From assembly GCF_963576545.1 (NCBI RefSeq), contig NC_083637.1, positions 20,642,507 through 20,706,506 of the forward strand: a DNA stretch of 64,000 nt. Direction: 5' to 3'. Source of the DNA: Limanda limanda (Eukaryota > Chordata > Actinopteri > Pleuronectiformes > Pleuronectidae). Shown here in pieces: positions 1 through 12,640 of the stretch. The notes under the pieces were generated by a model. That model ran no database searches, was not told where the DNA came from, and worked only from the letters and a program-made list of their open reading frames with translations. A program made the translations under genes and the position numbers. How positions within the stretch are numbered: the stretch's first letter is position 1; each line of letters opens with the position of its first letter.

Positions 1-3000
1 AAGTGTTCACTGTTTACCGAGGTTTGTTTTCTCCGAGCTCCTTCTAATTTCACACTAATAAATGCACTGCATGAGGAAGAGCATCTGTGTCAACCATCGG
101 GAAATTAAACCTGGCAACATTCAAGCTCAGAAGCCTCCATCGGACACGGTGCAGCGGGTAGGGCAACAGCTTTTTAAGGATTTCACAGAGAGCATTTCCT
201 CCGTGGCTGTGGGGGAATTTGGGGGTGACTCTCTGGGCGTCCTCTACGTTTGCCTTCCAGAAAGTGCTCGTATTGGTTTCTGGAGCTGAAAATAAAAATC
301 AATGCATCAAGGCTTATGGGAAGAGAGCTTGAGATATAGCTTCCTGAAGCGAGTTGGAACGTCTTAATGTGGCGCCTGAAGTTTATGTGGCGAGTTGTAA
401 TTGGTGGATGGGCCATTTGTGGGCAGTAAATGTACAGTTCGACTCCGCGGTAGGTGTTGTAAATTTGTCATTATCATCATTATCCTCCTCATCCGCTGCT
501 CGTTCTCTCTCCTGCTCTTCTATCCGTCTTTCTGTCACTTCCAAAAACACATCCAAAGGGAACCATCAGGCCATTTAAAGGTCTGAGCACCAATTAGCTT
601 CACTCAGTTCAAGTGATGTTCCAATGAAAATACTAATGAGCATTCTCCACATGCCAGACCTCCGGCTTTCACCTTATGTTCTGCTCTTGAGTATCTGTGG
701 GCGGGCAGGTGGTGAAAGAAGAGGGGGCCATCGTTTCTGTTGTCGTCCTCAGAACTTTACACCGGCTCTGTCCTTAACACCACGACACAGGTCAAACACA
801 CTCTTCCTTCTGAGGTCTGCGACCGAGGCCACGGCCCCAGCAATTCTGACCCATACTGCCATGTCGTCCCGGCGACCTGGCTCCAGATGTCTCTCTCTGC
901 TGGACTCCATAGTAACCAGCCTCCGTAGCTGGCCTCAAACATGGCCAGCACTAATCACCAACAACATGGAAGCTGTGGGGTAGATGGGCTGGCAGCGGGG
1001 GGGGGGGGGGGGGGGGCTGGAAGGTCTATGAACTGTTCAGCGTGTCTACATCTGCAGACACAACTTGTTGGATAACGTGGGGGGGAGCCATATTGGAGCT
1101 CTGGCATCATTTAGGAATGGGCCCAAATGTTTTTACCACAAGGGCGTTGGTGTCAAGAGGTACTTTTTAGCTCAGCACTGTTTTCTACCATCTGCCACTG
1201 TTCCACTAAAACGATGTAGTGTCATAGATTCCTATGAAATTGCTGACAGAAATGTGAATTAATTCCTTGTGCAATGTGCATGCGATGCAGGTATAGCATG
1301 CAGTTAAGTTTAGTTAGGTTTAAACAACATAAATGCAACATGAATGGAATATTAAAGTAAGTGTGAGATGTTGTAGAAACCAGTAAGGCCTTAAACATAT
1401 ACAAAAGATATACAAGTCAAAAATCTACAAAATCTTCAATACAGGTTGTACAATAGCAAAACATACATTAGTCATGTATTTAACATTCTGCGTATTTTCT
1501 AATCGCCTGATAAATGTATGTGTGTGTTTATTTTTCAAAATTGATACAGAGCTTTTAGAAAGATCCTCACACTGTTGCGGCAACCCTTCATACTGCTTTA
1601 ACATCCTTCTCTCTGATTCTGGAATAATGTGTCATTACAACAGGAAGCAGCAGGAAAGTGAATGTACTGCTGTTGTCAAACAACCTTGATGTGGCTTTTC
1701 ACAACGGTGTCACTTCCTTTGAAAATTGTATGTCATGTGTTTCAACCTTCCACGTGGAAAGGTTTAAAGGAGGACATAAAAAATTAAATACAACTCTTCA
1801 GATGCTGCCTAAATCTATTGGGTTTACTGCTGTGTGCAGTAAAAAAGTTGAACCTATTAAATGGCAACACCTGTGCACAGACACAATGGCATGTGTAGGC
1901 TATATTTGATTGTTGCTGAGTTCGCTAATGGGATTGTAAAGGTTTCCAGCTTTGGTTTGCCCGCACTGACACCATTCCATGATTAATGTGATTCTTTGTT
2001 AAACCCCAAAGACAAATTATGAAACAGATTCAGTTTTTTCTCGTCCTTACCTCTGCAAAGGAGGTCAATGGTCACGATCAGCAGCTGGAGGTGGCTTTGT
2101 GTTTTTCTTTAGAACATGGTGGACGTTTGCCAAAACCTGAGTTTACACCTTCATCCACGCAAAGCTATTTTTCACAGAAGAGTTTCTCAGTGGGGTTGAA
2201 GCTAAAATAGCACTTAGTCCACATGGTGCAAGAAACAGTGAATCATGAAGCATTTTTAAGGTCTGCGTGGTGGCAGAAGCCCGTGTCAGGGTCGTCCAGC
2301 CCCAACATTCAGTTTAAGTGCAATTACTGTCTTATAAGCACAAAGGGCACGGAGCGCATTGAAAACAGTTAAAGCATCACTAAGCAGCAAACACACATTC
2401 ACATGCTTTGAGGCAGCTTGAGGCCTTTCTGTGGTTTTGACATGGGGGCTTGTGATGTGTAACAGTATGCCAGCTAGCTGGGTGGGAGGATGGAGATGTG
2501 TTCTTATACGCCTCAGTAAGGTTGTAATCCATGATTCATACTCTGTGCGTGTGTGGCGTGTCACGAGATAAACAGTCGCGCAGCAGCTTGTTTTAAGGTG
2601 AACTTATCTCAAACCAGAGTCTAGGTGGGCGTGTGCATCTGCCTAAATGTTCATTGGAGGGTAGCAAAGCGTGGTGCGATGGAAACAATGATGAATCAGT
2701 GGCCCTGCTTTTCAAGAACACCTGATTTGACAGTTTCGTGATGTCATGTCGTTTGCAAAACACTCACGTCTCCAAATATCCGCCTCCCTTCCTCATTAAG
2801 GTCACATGCCACCGGGCAGAAACCTCAGATATTTCTGCTTCATATTCCCATGAGCACATTTTCCTCATCAACTGATTGTACAAGTAGCAGTGTGTATTTG
2901 TCGGACTAAATGTGTCAATGAAAACTAATGAGATAACGATGAAAATATATTATTCCTATACTGTGGGTGCCTCATTTGTGAAAAAATATTCTGGCGTTTT

Positions 3001-3673
3001 TTAAAAAGATTTGTTTCATATTCACACAACCCAACATTCATTTCCGTTAAAGCAGCTCAGTACAACAGCGATCTTCTCCTTTAATTGGGGGTTGTCTTAC
3101 TCATTGGTACTCATACTGTCTTTTTAGGTTAGGTGCAAGTTTCACTCTTTTCCTGTCGAGAGTATCATCCAAAGACAGGCTTATTTCCTAATTCCAGAAA
3201 TCTCTGTTTGTCTGAAGTGCATATCTGGAGAACCGTTCATCTAATCGGCCTCACATCGAACATGTGTATTGTTAAGGGTTCCAGGAAGAGCAGTGTTCAA
3301 TCTGGTGCGATTTGGACAAACATGTGGTGACCAGTGCTCTGTGGCAGCAGTGGCTGCTGTTGATGTAGATGACAACTGATCCTCCAGTTCAGGTTGTACA
3401 TACTGTGTCGAGCTTCACTGAACTTGGAAGAGACAGGCGAGCAGCTCTTTATGCAGCAGGAGCAGCAGGATCCTGTGGACTGAGTCCGGCAGTCTGTCTT
3501 TCCATGTCAAGGCTCAATTACCACAGGTCACTTTTACCGTTTCATAAAAAAAACTGGAACCAGCAAACCACAGGATATAGGCAGGACGGACACTGCACTA
3601 GTCACCATAAATAAGCAGCTAGTTTTCTTGCTTATTTCATTTTACTTGTGCATTGATACAAGAAAATCAAGCA
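1..3673. other. Unassigned non-coding DNA
   Basis: No gene or named repeat was recognised. The longest open frame, about 120 codons near 624-983, overlaps frames of similar quality on both strands and shows no domain or convincing splice context. Apart from the poly-G run at 997-1016 the composition is unremarkable and moderately AT-rich. Confidence 0.5.
997..1016. repeat. Poly-G run (G20)
   Basis: Twenty consecutive G bases. A run this long is prone to length error in sequencing and to slippage in vivo, so its exact length is uncertain. It is the longest G homopolymer in the window. Confidence 0.95.
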
Positions 3674-3681
3674 CAGTTGTG
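3674..3681. repeat. hAT target-site duplication, left copy
   Basis: CAGTTGTG directly precedes the TIR element at 3682. The identical octamer follows its other end at 5165-5172. An 8-bp duplication is the hallmark of hAT-superfamily insertion. Confidence 0.9.
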
Positions 3682-5164
3682 CAGAGGTGGGACCAAGTCA
3701 TTTTTTTGCAAGTCCCAAGTAAGTCTCAAGTCTTTGCCCTCAAGTCCCGAGTCAAGTCCCAAGTCAAGACAGGCAAGTCCCGAGTCAAGTCCAAAGTCAA
3801 GACTGACAAGTCTCAAGTCAAGTCCAAGTCCTGCAGTTTGAGTTTCGAGTCCTTTCGATCACAGAGTAATAATATATTTACACAGATCATGTATGCTTTT
3901 AAAATCTGTTTTTATTTATTAAAACAAGTGCAATTGAAATTGCACTTGCGGGAGCCGCTCCTATGCAGTGCAAAAAAGGACAACTGCTCATAAATCCAAT
4001 CCAAAAACAGTTACTTTTAATTAAAGGAGATCTTTACAAATTTAAGTGCAATGACATTAAACATGTCAAACATTAAACATTTAACATGTCAACACAACAT
4101 TTAAGAACTTTTGGGAGGACATGTCAAGACATGAACCACATGACAGCTAAATTAAAAAGTTAAAATGCCGCTGTCCCACTGTATATTTAAACTTTTGGTT
4201 AAACTTTGGTCCACCTTTGAACGCGTTCATTGAACACGTTCATTTTTAGGAGAACGTTGAACTGAACGCAACTTAATGACAAATAATGAATTTGAACGGT
4301 AAACACGTTCATATTATCTGAGGTCTAGCTGAAACGTTACGTAATGTTTTCCTTCTCCTGAGGAGAGACGCTGTCTAAAACGAATGCTTGCACCATGTCT
4401 TTGTGATCGTTGTTGTGTTTATTTGAAATAAAATGCAGTCTAACAGGGCAAAATACAGTCTGAAAGTTGCAATTCCGTTTTTCAACTTTTTTTTGTTGAG
4501 GGGGGGGCTCTTGCATAGAGCGCCAAATATGCTAGGGCTGCCCCTGTGTAGTGCAGTGATTCTCTGTATGGTGCGCCCCACCGGTGCGGCGCGGAGGCAT
4601 AACAGGCTGGCGACCGGGAGGAGAAAATGTGAGCGGAACTAATATTATAGCCGAACTAATGTTTTGACGTCTGCATCTCTTTAACGGCGGAGCAGTAAAC
4701 AAAACGCTCTTTCGCCGTAGCCAGGTGTCTGCAGCCCCTCCGCAGTGGATCCCTGTGCAGTGTTGTGCATGTCGCGCATATTTTTCGCGAACAGTGAACT
4801 TTACGATGAGTTTTCATATGTTGAATGTGCACGTTAGGGAACGTCATCCACTCTATGCAGCATCTAACACTGCAGTGAGAATTGCCTTGCCTTTCGTTAC
4901 TTTACACCCTGACGCACACATACACAATGAAAGATACAGAGCGTTCCTTAATAACGTACATTTTAATCTTTGGGTTTTGGGGTAAGGAGCAAGTCTTATC
5001 AAGTCAAAAGGCTCAAGTCCAAGTGAAGTCACGAGTCATTGATGTCCAAGTCCAAGTCGAGTTGCAAGTCTCTTTACATTTTGTCAAGTCGAGTCTAAAG
5101 TCATCAAATTCATGACTCGAGTCTGACTCGAGTCCAAGTCATGTGACTCGAGTCCACACCTCTG
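3682..5164. mobile_element. hAT-type DNA transposon, AAGTC-rich fish family, non-autonomous
   Basis: The element is 1483 bp, starts CAGAGGTG and ends CACCTCTG, and has perfect 8-bp flanking duplications (CAGTTGTG). Both ends are packed with variants of the short word CAAGTC/GAGTC, at about 3700-3840 on the left and 4997-5155 on the right. These resemble the subterminal transposase-binding repeats of hAT elements. The middle (about 4210-4310) carries several copies of a GAACACGTTCAT-like word. A weak BED-finger-like remnant lies at 4755-4850. No intact transposase is present, so movement would have needed a transposase supplied in trans. I know this terminal sequence as a widespread fish repeat, but the family name cannot be fixed here. 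Confidence 0.88.
4755..4850 (+). pseudogene. Possible BED-type zinc-finger remnant of a hAT transposase
   Basis: Read from about 4755, the plus strand shows C-x2-C (cysteines near 4761-4772), about 19 residues, then H-x4-H-P (HVRERHP). This is the spacing of a BED finger, the N-terminal DNA-binding domain of many hAT transposases. No recognisable catalytic or dimerisation domain follows before the right subterminal repeats. The match is only a spacing pattern, so chance is possible. It lies inside the AAGTC hAT element, which makes a transposase origin reasonable. Confidence 0.4.
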
Positions 5165-5172
5165 CAGTTGTG
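5165..5172. repeat. hAT target-site duplication, right copy
   Basis: CAGTTGTG, identical to 3674-3681, directly follows the terminal CACCTCTG of the element. Confidence 0.9.
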
Positions 5173-5269
5173 TACTTTGAATACAACACAATATGTGGGC
5201 GGCTGAATGTTGTCATCAAACATGTTTAGCGGCTTCGAAATAAACTGCTGTTTATATCTCACCAGCAAA

Positions 5270-5640
5270 AGAAAAAAAACTTTGTGAACAAAGAGTCTTG
5301 ACCTCCACCTCCTTATAAACAGAAAAACAAGAAGAGAGGAAGAGAATAAGAGATGATGAAGTAAGAGAATCAAGTGGAATGAGGAAAGGAAATGATAGGG
5401 GGGGAAACTTAATGGTTCATTGCAGCAATACATTGCCGCTTGACATCTTTCCTTAGTAAAATGCAAACACAAATATCGAAAGGGAGCGACAAGATGCAGG
5501 GAGACGAAGGGGAATGACAGAGAGATTCAAATGGACGAGTGGGTGATGGAGTGGATCGCATGAAAGTACATTGATGTCTGATCCTCATCACAAATGGAAA
5601 GAGGAAGAAATGAGATGAGTAAAAAGGGATGTTCGGATAA
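5270..5640. repeat. Purine-rich tract
   Basis: The plus strand is dominated by GA-type words (AGAAAGAGGAAG-like) over most of this interval, with interruptions. It is low-complexity DNA rather than coding sequence. The open frame on the opposite strand (5110-5472) is a product of this bias. Confidence 0.6.
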
Positions 5641-5814
5641 AGGTGTATGATGAAAAAACAACAAATTTAAAGAGACACTGCTCACTTAAAATTGTATCTT
5701 GAGCTGTAAACTACCTGTTTCTTGATTATATTTGATGAAAAGAGAAGATATTAGGGGTCATTACTGTAATTTTTTTATCCCTATTAATGGAGAAAATACT
5801 ACGTTTGTGGGTCT

Positions 5815-6004
5815 CTCTCCCAGCTTGCCGGTGACTTGCAAGGCATTCTGGGTTCTCCTAGGTTTGAATTGTTGGTCTAATCTCCGTTTGAAGGAGTATA
5901 GAGCCCTATGCCTAAGCCACACCCCTCCATCCCAACAGGTGTTGGTACAGCCTACCCCTGCACATGAACCTGCTTAACGAAGGGGAAGGGTTGAAATGGG
6001 ATTG
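5815..6004. mobile_element. Putative solo end of a TIR element (CAATCCCA-type terminus)
   Basis: The right edge reads GGGGAAGGGTTGAAATGGG followed by ATTG, a G-rich terminus like the ends of the element at 14225-14928, whose TIRs begin with CAGTCCCA or CTGTCCCA. No matching left end was found, so this would be a truncated copy. The left limit is a guess. The resemblance may be superficial. Confidence 0.3.
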
Positions 6005-7155
6005 GACCTTAGTGTTACATTTGTTATTTGTAAATACAGCTTGCCAACGTATTCAAACATTTGCTAACGTAAGCCTTCTGACTAAACCAACATTACCACT
6101 CAGAGACTGCCCCCCCACCCTCTCAAGCATTACCTTAGTCCTGAACTCATTACCGCGATGGTCTTCCAACACACTAGTCACACACAGTGTTGAACCTTTG
6201 CCTCCTGCTCACTTCCAAGCGAAGCGGCGAATAAAACATTTGCTTTCAGTGCGGAGTTCAACTGTGCAGAGCTTTGACTCACGATGTTCAACGGCATTTC
6301 CATAAGTGTGACCGTGCCCTAATGCCCCCCAGGAACTCTGGAGGGGAAAAGCTGTTTTTTTAAATGATGCCGTGGGTGGAGGAGAGCTCTGTGCTGCAGG
6401 TGATTTTATATTTATAGTTAATACCTTCATACAACATATGGATGCTTAAACCTGAGCCTTGTGAATGTTTTTTCTTTGTCAAAAGGGGGAAGACTAAATA
6501 TATTTATTGGATTTGCTGAAGAAAAGTTCTATTTTATACTTTAGGCTTATAAAAGTTTCTTTTTTCCCTGCTGCCTGTTGATCTTTGTAGGAACGGACAT
6601 CAATGCATCAACACTGGAAATGTCAAACACTGATGAAGGATGAGTGATGGTGTTGAGACTGTGACCTATAGGAAATAAAGCGGAGAGAACGTACCGCAAG
6701 TAGATAGATAGAGGCGGAAAAAAATTTAGTGGCCAGGAATTGCTGCAAAAAACATCAGAGACATGCAGAAGCTCCTGTGTGTGTCATGAATAGTAATAAT
6801 CCCAGAGACAAACAGCAGAGCGAAGGAACCGAGGCATGTGGGTAGTTTGACTCCGGCCCTTAGTAACAACAGTCGGCAAGCAAAGAAACGAAAAGGAGAA
6901 GGCGTAGTGGAAGAAATCCATTAATAGAAACATCATCATAACCAGTGCGCTCTCTGTTCCTGTGTGTTCTGAATTGCACTGCCACATGATGAGCTGCTGA
7001 ATCTACATCCGCGAGTAACTGCACCTCTCCGGCAGTATCTCAGCGCCACTTCAGTGTGTTAATCAGACACAGTAAGTGCATTTACAGGGGCTCTTACATT
7101 TAAACGTTACAGCTGAAGTGAGCAGAGATTGTACGGAAAAAAAACTAAATGGATT
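6005..7155. other. Unassigned non-coding DNA
   Basis: No gene, RNA or recognised repeat is visible here. Frames are short and conflict between strands. Confidence 0.5.
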
Positions 7156-7159
7156 CCAC

Positions 7160-7335
7160 CTAGCGTGGCGCCGGGCGAACCAAACATACGGCCGGTGAAG
7201 CGGCTGCCATTAATTTCAGATGGAATCTTCCCAATGGGGCGGTTGACAGAGACGGATTGAGAGGCGGAGACGCACAGGAAGACGAAGAGAAACTCGGGCG
7301 TAACCTTACCGTCTCCCCCCTCACGTGACCAGCTG
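7160..7335. promoter_or_regulatory. Locally GC/CpG-rich segment with two adjacent E-boxes
   Basis: A short segment with many CG dinucleotides sits in AT-rich surroundings. It ends with CACGTG (7322-7327) and CAGCTG (7330-7335) two bases apart, both canonical E-box hexamers bound by bHLH factors. There is no TATA box, no adjacent exon and no transcript evidence. A regulatory role is inference from composition and two short motifs. Confidence 0.25.
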
Positions 7336-7931
7336 TTCTTTTTTTTTCTTTTAATAAATTAAATTCCAGCTCTAGGTGCCTGATCTGCTCATTCATTTAT
7401 TTTCCCACCGGAGGCTCAAGTAATAGACGCTGATCATTGATTGTATGTCCAAGTGTCCACGTCCTTCTGGCAGTTCATCACCACGGCCTCTCCACTATAC
7501 TTGCATTCAACTCAGCATGACGTCATCACTTACAGGCATCTTACAGTTAACCAGGGGAACTGTAAAGTAACGACAGGGTCATTTTCTATCAGTGGCGTGC
7601 TGACTCTGTAGCAGCAACACAAACATCTCATTAAATCAATGTCATACATTATTTAATGTAATGCACATTCGCCTACGCTTTGGTGATGCTTTTATTCAAA
7701 ATGCGGTCTTTTATATAAGGAAAATATTTCCCGTGCTTATCCGTGATGCCTCTCTGACCACATTCATTGATGCAGAAGACAAAAGTCCTCTTTCTTTTAT
7801 CCCTTCAGCTGACCTGTGAAGAAAAAAGCCGATTTCCATACTCTCTCTACAGTTCAGTGGAGGCATGCAGTAGATGTTTTCCCATTTTCTCATGCAGATG
7901 AGGAACCTAACACATGTGAAGGTCTCTGACA

Positions 7932-8008
7932 GGTGTGTGTTTGTGAGTGTGTGTGCATGTGTGTGTGTGTGGGTGTGTGTGCATGTGTGTGTGTGTGTGT
8001 GTGTGTGT
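7932..8008. repeat. (TG)n microsatellite, interrupted
   Basis: About 77 bp of TG dinucleotides with TTGTGAG, GCATG and GGG interruptions. A second, shorter TG array lies 120 bp downstream at 8129-8165. Confidence 0.95.
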
Positions 8009-8128
8009 CTCTATACGAGCGCCCCATCTGTGTGCGGACACACATCATTCAGCATGCCACCGACTCAAGCAGAACATGGAGGAAATTTTAATCAAGGCTC
8101 TCAGCAAGCCTGGTGGGCTGTTAGAGGT

Positions 8129-8165
8129 GAGTGTGTGCATGTGTGTGTGTGTGTCTGTGTGTGTA
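8129..8165. repeat. (TG)n microsatellite, interrupted
   Basis: A TG array broken by GCATG and TCTG. The open frames on both strands here come from the repeat. Confidence 0.9.
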
Positions 8166-8577
8166 TGGTCGCACACGTATCTGAAATTGTGTCTGGGGTA
8201 TTGTGATGAAACATTAAGGCGATACTCCCACCAGTGATAAAGAAGCAAATAGTCCTGCGTGACCCCGGAGCGACTTCTTGGAGGAGAAGAGAATAGACTC
8301 CTGTGGCTGCTCCTCCACTAATGCCTACAAGATATATGTGTGTTCAGGGACTTCTGCCTTGACCAACACAGTAGATCAAAACCAAATTTTAGTTTTACAA
8401 GTCCTCCCTAACCTTCCCACTCTACTTGTGATAGTAACCTCTAAAGGATAAGTCAGGGGAGAAAAGAAACGTTTCTCTCTCTGTGTGTTTTTAATTCACT
8501 TTATTCCAGATGAAAAATCTCACATTTGAACAGAGCTATTGTCAGAGCTCGCTGGCTCTAGCTCTCGAATTTCTCAC

Positions 8578-9092
8578 CGTATATAAAGCTAGCCGATAGG
8601 ACAGCTCCCCAGAAGTGAAGCTTATTTGATGCCTTCAAAAGATTGACAGCTTAGACTGGCTCGTGATTGGTCGAGCGTCTGTACCCGGTGGTTACGAGTC
8701 TGGATCCAAAGGGGCAAGATGACAACATTCGTGTCCATGGAGAAATGTCGGCCATCTTTAGATACACATATCATATTTTTTACAGAAAACATTAGTCTTT
8801 ATTTGGGGGGTCATGTTTTTGCGCCATCTGATGAATGTAAATCCGATATACACTGTGAATTTTATTCTCCAAAGTATCCTAGGAATAATATAATAAATTC
8901 TCCAATATGCCCATCAGCTTATGAATAACGTTAGTGTGTAGAGGTTGACAGGTTGTGTACTCTGGTTTTCAAGACTTCAGTGTTCACCGCTCCATCCTTT
9001 GATCACGACTGTTCACATTTGGGGATATTTTGGCTTCATTTGCGGATAGAGGGATGAAGTGGAGTCACGTCATCCATCTTTATGTACAGTCT
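8578..9092. mobile_element. Diverged copy of the TATAAAGATGGA-type TIR family
   Basis: The left edge has GTATATAAAG and the right edge reads CATCCATCTTTATGTACAGTCT, split here as CATCCATCTTTATG and TACAGTCT, which is the inverted counterpart. Two internal blocks align collinearly with the locus at 21.7-21.95 kb: 8823-8878 against about 21770-21822, and about 8945-8985 against about 21903-21940 (shared GGTTGACAG and CTTGTGTAC-like words). No coding capacity is evident. The element is old and diverged, so the boundaries are approximate. Confidence 0.5.
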
Positions 9093-12000
9093 CTCTGACT
9101 GACTTTCATGGGGTGAAATGGTTTGTTTAATTCTTGCTTCATCTGGGCCATTTGCCATGTTTTGATCAGAACACCAAAATATGGGAAGAGCACTTAGTAT
9201 TTCAGCAGCACGGTGGGTTTTGGCTGGAGCTGCGCCTGCGGCACTTAGGGAGACATGCAAACAAAGTCAAGAGGCCGAAGCTTCCAGCCATGTCTGGAGG
9301 TAAAATGAGGGAGAGCTTGACCTTTAGACGTCTCAGTGTTTTTCTAGTTTTATAACACTGGAGCTCTAAAGTATTCACGCTGAATGCCTCTGCTTATCCA
9401 CTCACTGTAGAGTCGTGTGCCATACGTCTTGAACTTATGGGTCATGAGCTTTATTCATATTTGGTCTAGTCACTTCATGCTTTGAATGTAAAGGGCTGGA
9501 AAAAAACATACATCAATCATGCAAAAGTGAACCCCATTAACCACTCGATAGCGCAAGATTTTATCCTTTTATTACAGAGAGCACCTGCTAGTGTTTAATC
9601 TCTCTTTCCATACAGTTCTGGTAAAAAATCAAATAAAAAGCTCACCTTGACCTTTGTACCCAGATGCATCTTTTATCTTCCTCTCGACTTAGTGAGGTTG
9701 AGATTTCAGCCAATGAGCGGAGCTGTGGTTGTGTCAAGGACGACTCTGCTGGGAAGACAGTTTTTTTGCCTCCTCTTTATCAGATTTATTTTAGTCCTTT
9801 TTAATCTCTCTCCTCGGGAAAAACAGAGCACTGTGCTTTTACTCAAGGGCTTCGCATCCTAATGTAAGTGCTCATCAAGTCTTTATACGATCTCCAAAGT
9901 TTGCCTTACACAGAAATGGAGTTTATCCTCATACACAGGAGGAAGACATTAAAGTGCAGACAAAATAAATCAAATAAAAATAGTTTTTAATCCATTTAAA
10001 CCTTACACATTATAAAAAATCTGAACAATTGTATTAATTGTCGACAGAAAAAGCTACGGATGCAAAAGCAACAGCACGGCCATTTAAATGCCAGTTACCA
10101 CAAATTGCTTTTTTTAATTCTTGTGCACTTAGGCAAACACAAGTAAAACCCACCCAACATATGCACACATACACAAAATCCATCAATGTTGCCAAGAGGA
10201 ATAATTTGCCATCATTTTTTTTCCACCTCTTTGGTTTTGTGCAATTAACATTTTTTAAGAAGGCCCCGTTCCAATCTGTGCGTCATGTCAGTCGACTGTG
10301 GTGGAAACATATTCATATTCCCCTGCATGAAATTCTCCTGAAGACACTTCAGGTGAATTATTCTGGTAAAATACACGAAAAAACTTTCCTGAGCTACTAG
10401 GTTTGTATGATTTTATTTTTTGAAAATTCAAATGAAGCTTGGTTCAAAATTCATAAATTCACTTCATAAATCAGATTATAGCATAATTTTATTTTATAAA
10501 TATATGATCTTACCCTCAAAATGAACACAGGAATAAAACTGGAAAGTGTGGTGTGGGCTCAGTAATTGAGAAGAAAAAGTTTTGAGAAATTGAGCTGTAG
10601 ATCTATTAAAATTTCAAGATTTCATGATTGGAATGTGTGGAAATTTTACTTGTCTAGTCCCACATCTCAAAATTCTATACAATGAATTCCACCAAGTTTA
10701 CTTTTCCTATCTACCCATGTTTTATTAACGCGATTATCCATAATTGAATTCCATAGGGTGTCCTATTTACTCTACGCATTATAAACTTTCATTGTCCCTG
10801 ATTGAGATAGACAATTTCGAGTTAGGAGGTTTCCACACCTCCTTCACTCCATCCTTATTAACTCATGTTCGGTCGACGCTAACCTCCAACCCCCTGCTGT
10901 CTGTATTAATTATGCTCCTGTGTGGATCAGGGAGGATTTATTAGATAGAAGAAGGCTTAGGGTTGCTGGCATTTTGCTTATTAACGATGATCATGATAAT
11001 CCCCTTTTCTACTAGACTGGGATTTAACGTCTGAGGACATGAGACCTTATTTCCAACTGTTCTGGGTAAATTGATTTCTGTCCTTATGGCTTGGTTTATT
11101 TTTTGTTTGTTTCAATGTCAGAGTCATGGAGTCATCAAGGGGGGGACGGGACGGGACATTACATATTTTTAAACTAATTTCCTGACATTTTAAAGTACTT
11201 GAAAATGAACTTGGAATTTGGGATGTGTATCATATTATATTGTTCGGATTTCCTTTATCTTCTGGCAGCAGATAATGAAAATATGGATAATAGATGATAT
11301 GGATAATAGATGTAAGCAAATTGTCTGACCCAATAATTAAGTTTTAAACTAAGTATCATTTCTTGTTTAAAGATCATGCTATAAACAGTTCATGACAATT
11401 ATTCAACATTGTCTCAGAAATGCTATTTAAATACAAATGACCCGTTTTTAGATCGTAGTCTTTTTTCCCACTGCACTACAATCATCCTCAGTCAGTGAAA
11501 GCACATTGTGTTCAATGTGGTAACTATGAGAGGAAGATCCAGTCTGTCCAGCCAGTGGAACCAATCACACCATGAGCAATCACTATTTATAGATCAATGT
11601 GTCTAAAGCTTCACAGAGATTTATATACAGCGATGATCGTGGAATTGAAAATGTTCAGAGCAGGGAACTGACTGATAAGAGACAGTTGTCCTAATGTCCA
11701 CAGACTCACTGTTATAAAGACAGCCATTATATGCTTTCTGTGAGGATGAAGCCACAATGTGTCATATTTAAAAATGAGAGATAGAGATCTCTGTCCTTTT
11801 GATGACTGATTGATCATAAAAGAGGAAATGTTACAGGTCAGGACAGGTCTGAGCTAACATGGATCCTTCGAGGGGTTAACTTCAGAAGATCAACAGACTC
11901 TGATAATCACTTTGACATCAAATGTATGAACGAGGAAACAAAGATCTGTGTCAGACAGCAGCTTCTTCGGGCTCAGCGGGAGACGGAGACACTCCTGGTT

Positions 12001-12640
12001 TGCTGGAGAGGTTTTTCAGGGAGCATGTTAGCTTCACAGAGTGAGTTACCACAGTGACTGAAGTAGAGGTGAAGTGGTTGATTAGACATAAAAGCATCAT
12101 ACAAGTTCAGCTCAATAATAAAGACTTTATGATTAGTTAAATACACTTGTGAGCACCAGGACTCTGGGTGATGCTGTGGCTAAATTCCTCCAGGTGACTT
12201 TGCGTTGATTGCAAACTGCCGCAGTGGTTGGTTGATTAACAGTCGTTTCCCCGATAACAGTTTGATTGCACTCCAGATCAATTATTTATCCCTCCAATTG
12301 CGGTTTCAGAACAAAATGATGTTTGGAAGTTACTGTTTTATTTTAAGATATTTTTGGGAGTTGCACGCAGGCATCACCTGCGGCAGCTGCATGATGACCA
12401 AGGGGCATCCAATCAACAAGTTGTGTTACTGGGCGCCCCGGGTTGTTGTGTTTTCATGCCTGTCCTGGCTGAATTGAGGCGCTACTACTGGTGTTACCAG
12501 GTTTTTAATTGGGGAGGAGTTGGTCAGAACTGAGCTCCATTTCCTTCAATATCATATCATCATATCTCCCATTAAATGAAATCAGTCCCATTGAGTCCTT
12601 CTCTCGAGCGTAAAGAATCATTTGGAGAATATTTGAGGAG
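9093..12640. other. Unassigned, mostly AT-rich DNA
   Basis: No gene or named repeat was recognised in about 3.5 kb. The interval 9950-10700 is especially AT-rich. The interval 11460-12150 reads like old repetitive DNA (moderate GC, several short inverted words), but no ends could be defined. Confidence 0.45.

Noticed and set aside
624..983. 119-codon frame and overlapping 62-codon frame preceded by a pyrimidine-plus-CAG acceptor-like site at about 750
   Set aside because: No recognised domain, and competing frames are of equal quality on both strands; one acceptor-like site is expected by chance.
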